The notes under the pieces are model-generated. The model was not told the DNA's origin, did not search any database, and saw only the letters and a list, made by a program, of their open reading frames with translations. From Emticicia sp943368675 (GTDB lineage Bacteria > Bacteroidota > Bacteroidia > Cytophagales > Spirosomataceae), in contig CALRLN020000197.1 of assembly GCA_943368675.1 (NCBI GenBank), positions 1 to 9,122 of the forward strand: 9,122 bases of DNA, written 5' to 3'. Every line of letters begins with the position of its first letter. Position 1 is the stretch's first letter. Shown piece after piece: positions 7,297-9,122 of the stretch. A program made the translations under genes and the position numbers.

Positions 7297-8439
7297 TTAA
7301 TTAACCCATCCCTCCGGTGTCACGTTTGTCCGGTACTTGCCCGGTAAACATGGGGCCAGGGGCGGCCTTGGGGGGTCGGGTGGCAGTGAGTTCGGTTCAT
7401 AATAAATCTGATGGCTGAGTATGCCTGTCGGTACTGCTTCGCTTTTACGGGCGTTTTCACGACTCAGCCAGTATCTTACCATTCGCACGCCTGAAACCAT
7501 AAAGAATCCTGCAATTTCTTCCTCCGGATTGGCTATATTTTTAATATTGCCGATTACTGCTGCAGGAGGGGTATCAACCAGGCTCCCGGTAGTCTGTGCC
7601 TGTTCAATCAGCAATTTCAAATACCTGTATGCTGCTGAACTGACTGATTGCTGTTTGATTTCAAGCAATGCACCACCGTCAGAATAATAGGGTATTTTAG
7701 CTATTAATCTGCCAGCAATGGTTTGCCCATTGCTAAAAACATCGCTGAACACATTAAGCGTTGTATTATAGAATATTTCCCAACAGTTGCCATCACAGGC
7801 ATAATCAAAATAGGGAATATCCTTGTATTTTTCTTCAAACACACAATTGCCTTCAGGCAATGGCGAAGTATAAAATCTGCTGCCGAAACAGGTCTTGCAG
7901 ATAAGCTGTTTCTCCCACAGTTTCCAACTCCACACATAATTATTCTTTTCGTTGCCCGGGTCTTTTGTATCCAGATAAACATAAGTTGCGGCATCATAAC
8001 CTATCTGGGTTTTCTGCCCGTCAATCAGAAATTCATCGTAAACCCTGTCAATTTCAGGAACACTCGTCATAATTTCTTCTCCTGACTGATACTTCGAACC
8101 ATCTGATTTTTCAAAAAAAAGCTGATAGGCATTTCCTGTCTTTACCTGAAAAGATCGTGGCAACGCATAAATACCCGGGCTTTTCTCGGTGAGCAATACT
8201 CTTTCTGATTTATTGACCAGAACTTCAACTTTTGCCTGTCTGACAGGAAACGAATACACCACACTGTTCCTGCTTTCAGATTCGGTAATACTAAAAGTCT
8301 GTTCTTCCAAAGTATCAGTAATGGTGGCGTCTACAGTAAGGATTTTCTTGCCTTGCGGAAAACTTATTTCATAAGGCTCAACACATGAACATATCCATAA
8401 ACCCGCTGCAAGAATAAACCACGTTTTTTTGATACTCAT
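7297..8439 (-). CDS. DUF4249 family lipoprotein (copy 3)
   Basis: The 380-residue protein starts with a lipoprotein signal (MSIKKTWFILAAGLWICSC), lipidated Cys19, then VEPYE. It shares with its neighbours KILTVDATITDT, the aromatic motif NNYVWSWKLWE at 166-176, LLEIKQQSVSSAAYRYLKLL, LVDTPPAAVIGNI and the ending TPEGWVN. The cysteine set is complete: Cys181 and Cys184 (CKTC), Cys199, Cys215 and Cys219 (CDGNCW), and Cys364. The region before the last cysteine has a proline-rich insertion (LPPDPPRPPLAPC), somewhat longer than in copy 2. It lies 35 bases after copy 4 and 27 bases before copy 2 without a terminator-like hairpin, consistent with one transcript. By eye it is closest to copy 2. The start at 8439 is supported by the ideal signal peptide. 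Confidence 0.93.
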   Translation of the reverse strand: MSIKKTWFILAAGLWICSCVEPYEISFPQGKKILTVDATITDTLEEQTFSITESESRNSVVYSFPVRQAKVEVLVNKSERVLLTEKSPGIYALPRSFQVKTGNAYQLFFEKSDGSKYQSGEEIMTSVPEIDRVYDEFLIDGQKTQIGYDAATYVYLDTKDPGNEKNNYVWSWKLWEKQLICKTCFGSRFYTSPLPEGNCVFEEKYKDIPYFDYACDGNCWEIFYNTTLNVFSDVFSNGQTIAGRLIAKIPYYSDGGALLEIKQQSVSSAAYRYLKLLIEQAQTTGSLVDTPPAAVIGNIKNIANPEEEIAGFFMVSGVRMVRYWLSRENARKSEAVPTGILSHQIYYEPNSLPPDPPRPPLAPCLPGKYRTNVTPEGWVN

Positions 8440-8474
8440 TAGTTAAATGGATTTTTTTTCGATAGTTGTATGTA

Positions 8475-9122
8475 TTACTCTACCCAACCTTCCGGTTGCC
8501 TGGGGGTACGGCCGGGGCCGTCTATACAAGCGTAGGTCGGGGCATTTGGCGCTGTATAGGGTGTTCGACCCAGAAGACCCACCGGGGTAGCTTTGCCAAG
8601 TCCATTTTTACGGTCTAACCAATATTTTTGTTTGACTGTACTCGCTACCGAAAACACCCCGGCCACGGGTTCGTTCGCATCTTTAATGTTTTTAATATTA
8701 CCTACAATAGCCGCAGGAGGTGTATCGACCAGCGTTCCTGTGGTTTGTTGTTGTTGGCTTACTAAGCTAAAATATTTATATACCTGCGCTGAAACTGCCT
8801 GCTGTTTTATTTCAAGGAGCGCTCCATCAAACGAATAGAGAGGTATTTTGCCGATAAGTTTTCCATAAACGGGTTTACCATTGGAATAGATGTCACTGAA
8901 AACATTAAAGTCTTTATTATAAAGTATTTCCCAACATCTGCCGGTGCAATAGTAATCAAAGTAATTTGTATAGCAGATGGTTTGCCTTTCCCACAGTTTC
9001 CATGTCCATAAATAGTAATCCTTTTCGGCCGGATTATCTTTAAAATCAAGATAGATGTAGTTGGCAGGAGTATCTCTGAATTCTCCCTTGATACCACTTA
9101 CTTCAAATTCATCAAAAATCCT
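8475..9122 (-). CDS. DUF4249 family lipoprotein (copy 4; C-terminal 215 residues, N-terminus beyond window)
   Basis: The minus frame is open from the right edge to a TAA at 8475-8477. The first visible residues, RIFDEFEV, align with RVYDEFLI at about residue 132 of copy 3, so roughly the first third, including the lipoprotein signal, is missing. Family signatures present are EKDYYLWTWKLWE, CTGRCWEILY, LLEIKQQAVSAQVYKYFSLV, LVDTPPAAIVGNI, YWLDRKN and PEGWVE. It differs from the other copies by an in-frame deletion of about 23-26 residues between Cys50 and Cys59 (visible numbering). This deletion removes the second cysteine of CxTC and the next cysteine with the intervening GRYF-containing loop. 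Cys50, Cys59, Cys63 and Cys199 remain. The C-terminal variable region is also shorter. The frame is intact, so this is a divergent copy and not a pseudogene, as far as the visible part shows. Confidence 0.92.
   Translation of the reverse strand, partial: RIFDEFEVSGIKGEFRDTPANYIYLDFKDNPAEKDYYLWTWKLWERQTICYTNYFDYYCTGRCWEILYNKDFNVFSDIYSNGKPVYGKLIGKIPLYSFDGALLEIKQQAVSAQVYKYFSLVSQQQQTTGTLVDTPPAAIVGNIKNIKDANEPVAGVFSVASTVKQKYWLDRKNGLGKATPVGLLGRTPYTAPNAPTYACIDGPGRTPRQPEGWVE

Larger units (their letters stand above)
2518..9122 (-). other. Putative operon: at least four DUF4249 lipoproteins followed by a TonB-dependent receptor
   Basis: Five minus-strand genes are spaced by 35, 27, 29 (with the chosen start) and 49 bases, with no hairpin plus T-run between them, and end in the terminator at 2463-2494. 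This supports co-transcription from a promoter beyond the right edge. DUF4249 genes commonly neighbour TonB-dependent receptors in Bacteroidota. The inferred unit is one outer-membrane channel with several alternative or cooperating lipoproteins. Whether the array continues past four copies, and whether sigma/anti-sigma regulators of the FecI/FecR type precede it, cannot be seen. Confidence 0.7.

Noticed and set aside
7723..8085. 120-residue plus-strand open frame inside DUF4249 copy 3
   Set aside because: It is antisense to a conserved family member; the composition is that of a shadow frame and no start context or domain supports it.
8807..9097. Minus-strand 96-residue frame that could suggest a frameshift in copy 4
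   Set aside because: Reading the family frame from the right edge to 8475 gives an uninterrupted DUF4249 protein, so the other frame is a shadow and copy 4 is not frameshifted in the visible part.

Overview
The window looks like a chromosomal segment of a Bacteroidota bacterium, possibly from the Cytophagales or Sphingobacteriales (the order is a guess). The evidence is a TonB-dependent receptor with an N-terminal carboxypeptidase-regulatory-like domain, a row of DUF4249 lipoproteins (a family found mainly in Bacteroidota), a membrane-anchored triple helix-hairpin-helix protein, moderately AT-rich DNA, and start regions without clear Shine-Dalgarno sequences. No RNA genes, insertion sequences, CRISPR arrays or phage genes were seen, and no stretch over 300 bases lacks a gene.

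Layout. Bases 1-774 (minus) hold the N-terminal two thirds or so of a single-chain glycyl-tRNA synthetase that runs off the left edge. A 117-base divergent intergenic region separates it from a plus-strand gene (892-1851) for a ComEA-like, membrane-anchored protein with three helix-hairpin-helix units. Everything to the right is on the minus strand: a small secreted protein of unknown function (1879-2391), then a TonB-dependent receptor (2518-4905), then four DUF4249 lipoprotein genes in tandem (4955-6109, 6139-7269, 7297-8439 and 8475 to beyond the right edge). Rho-independent terminators follow the small secreted gene (about 1850-1874) and the receptor gene (2463-2494).

How the genes may work together. 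Read in the direction of transcription (right to left), at least four paralogous lipoproteins with gaps of only about 27-35 bases are followed after 49 bases by one outer-membrane TonB-dependent receptor and then a strong terminator. This is the layout of a single operon whose promoter lies beyond the right edge. DUF4249 genes are known to sit beside TonB-dependent receptors, but their function is not established. By analogy with SusC/SusD, the inference is that the lipoproteins capture or present a substrate to the receptor. The notable points are the expansion to at least four copies per receptor, a conserved set of cysteines in the lipoproteins, and the in-frame loss of a cysteine-bearing segment in the copy at the right edge. 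The glycyl-tRNA synthetase and helix-hairpin-helix genes are housekeeping-type neighbours with no evident link to the uptake operon.
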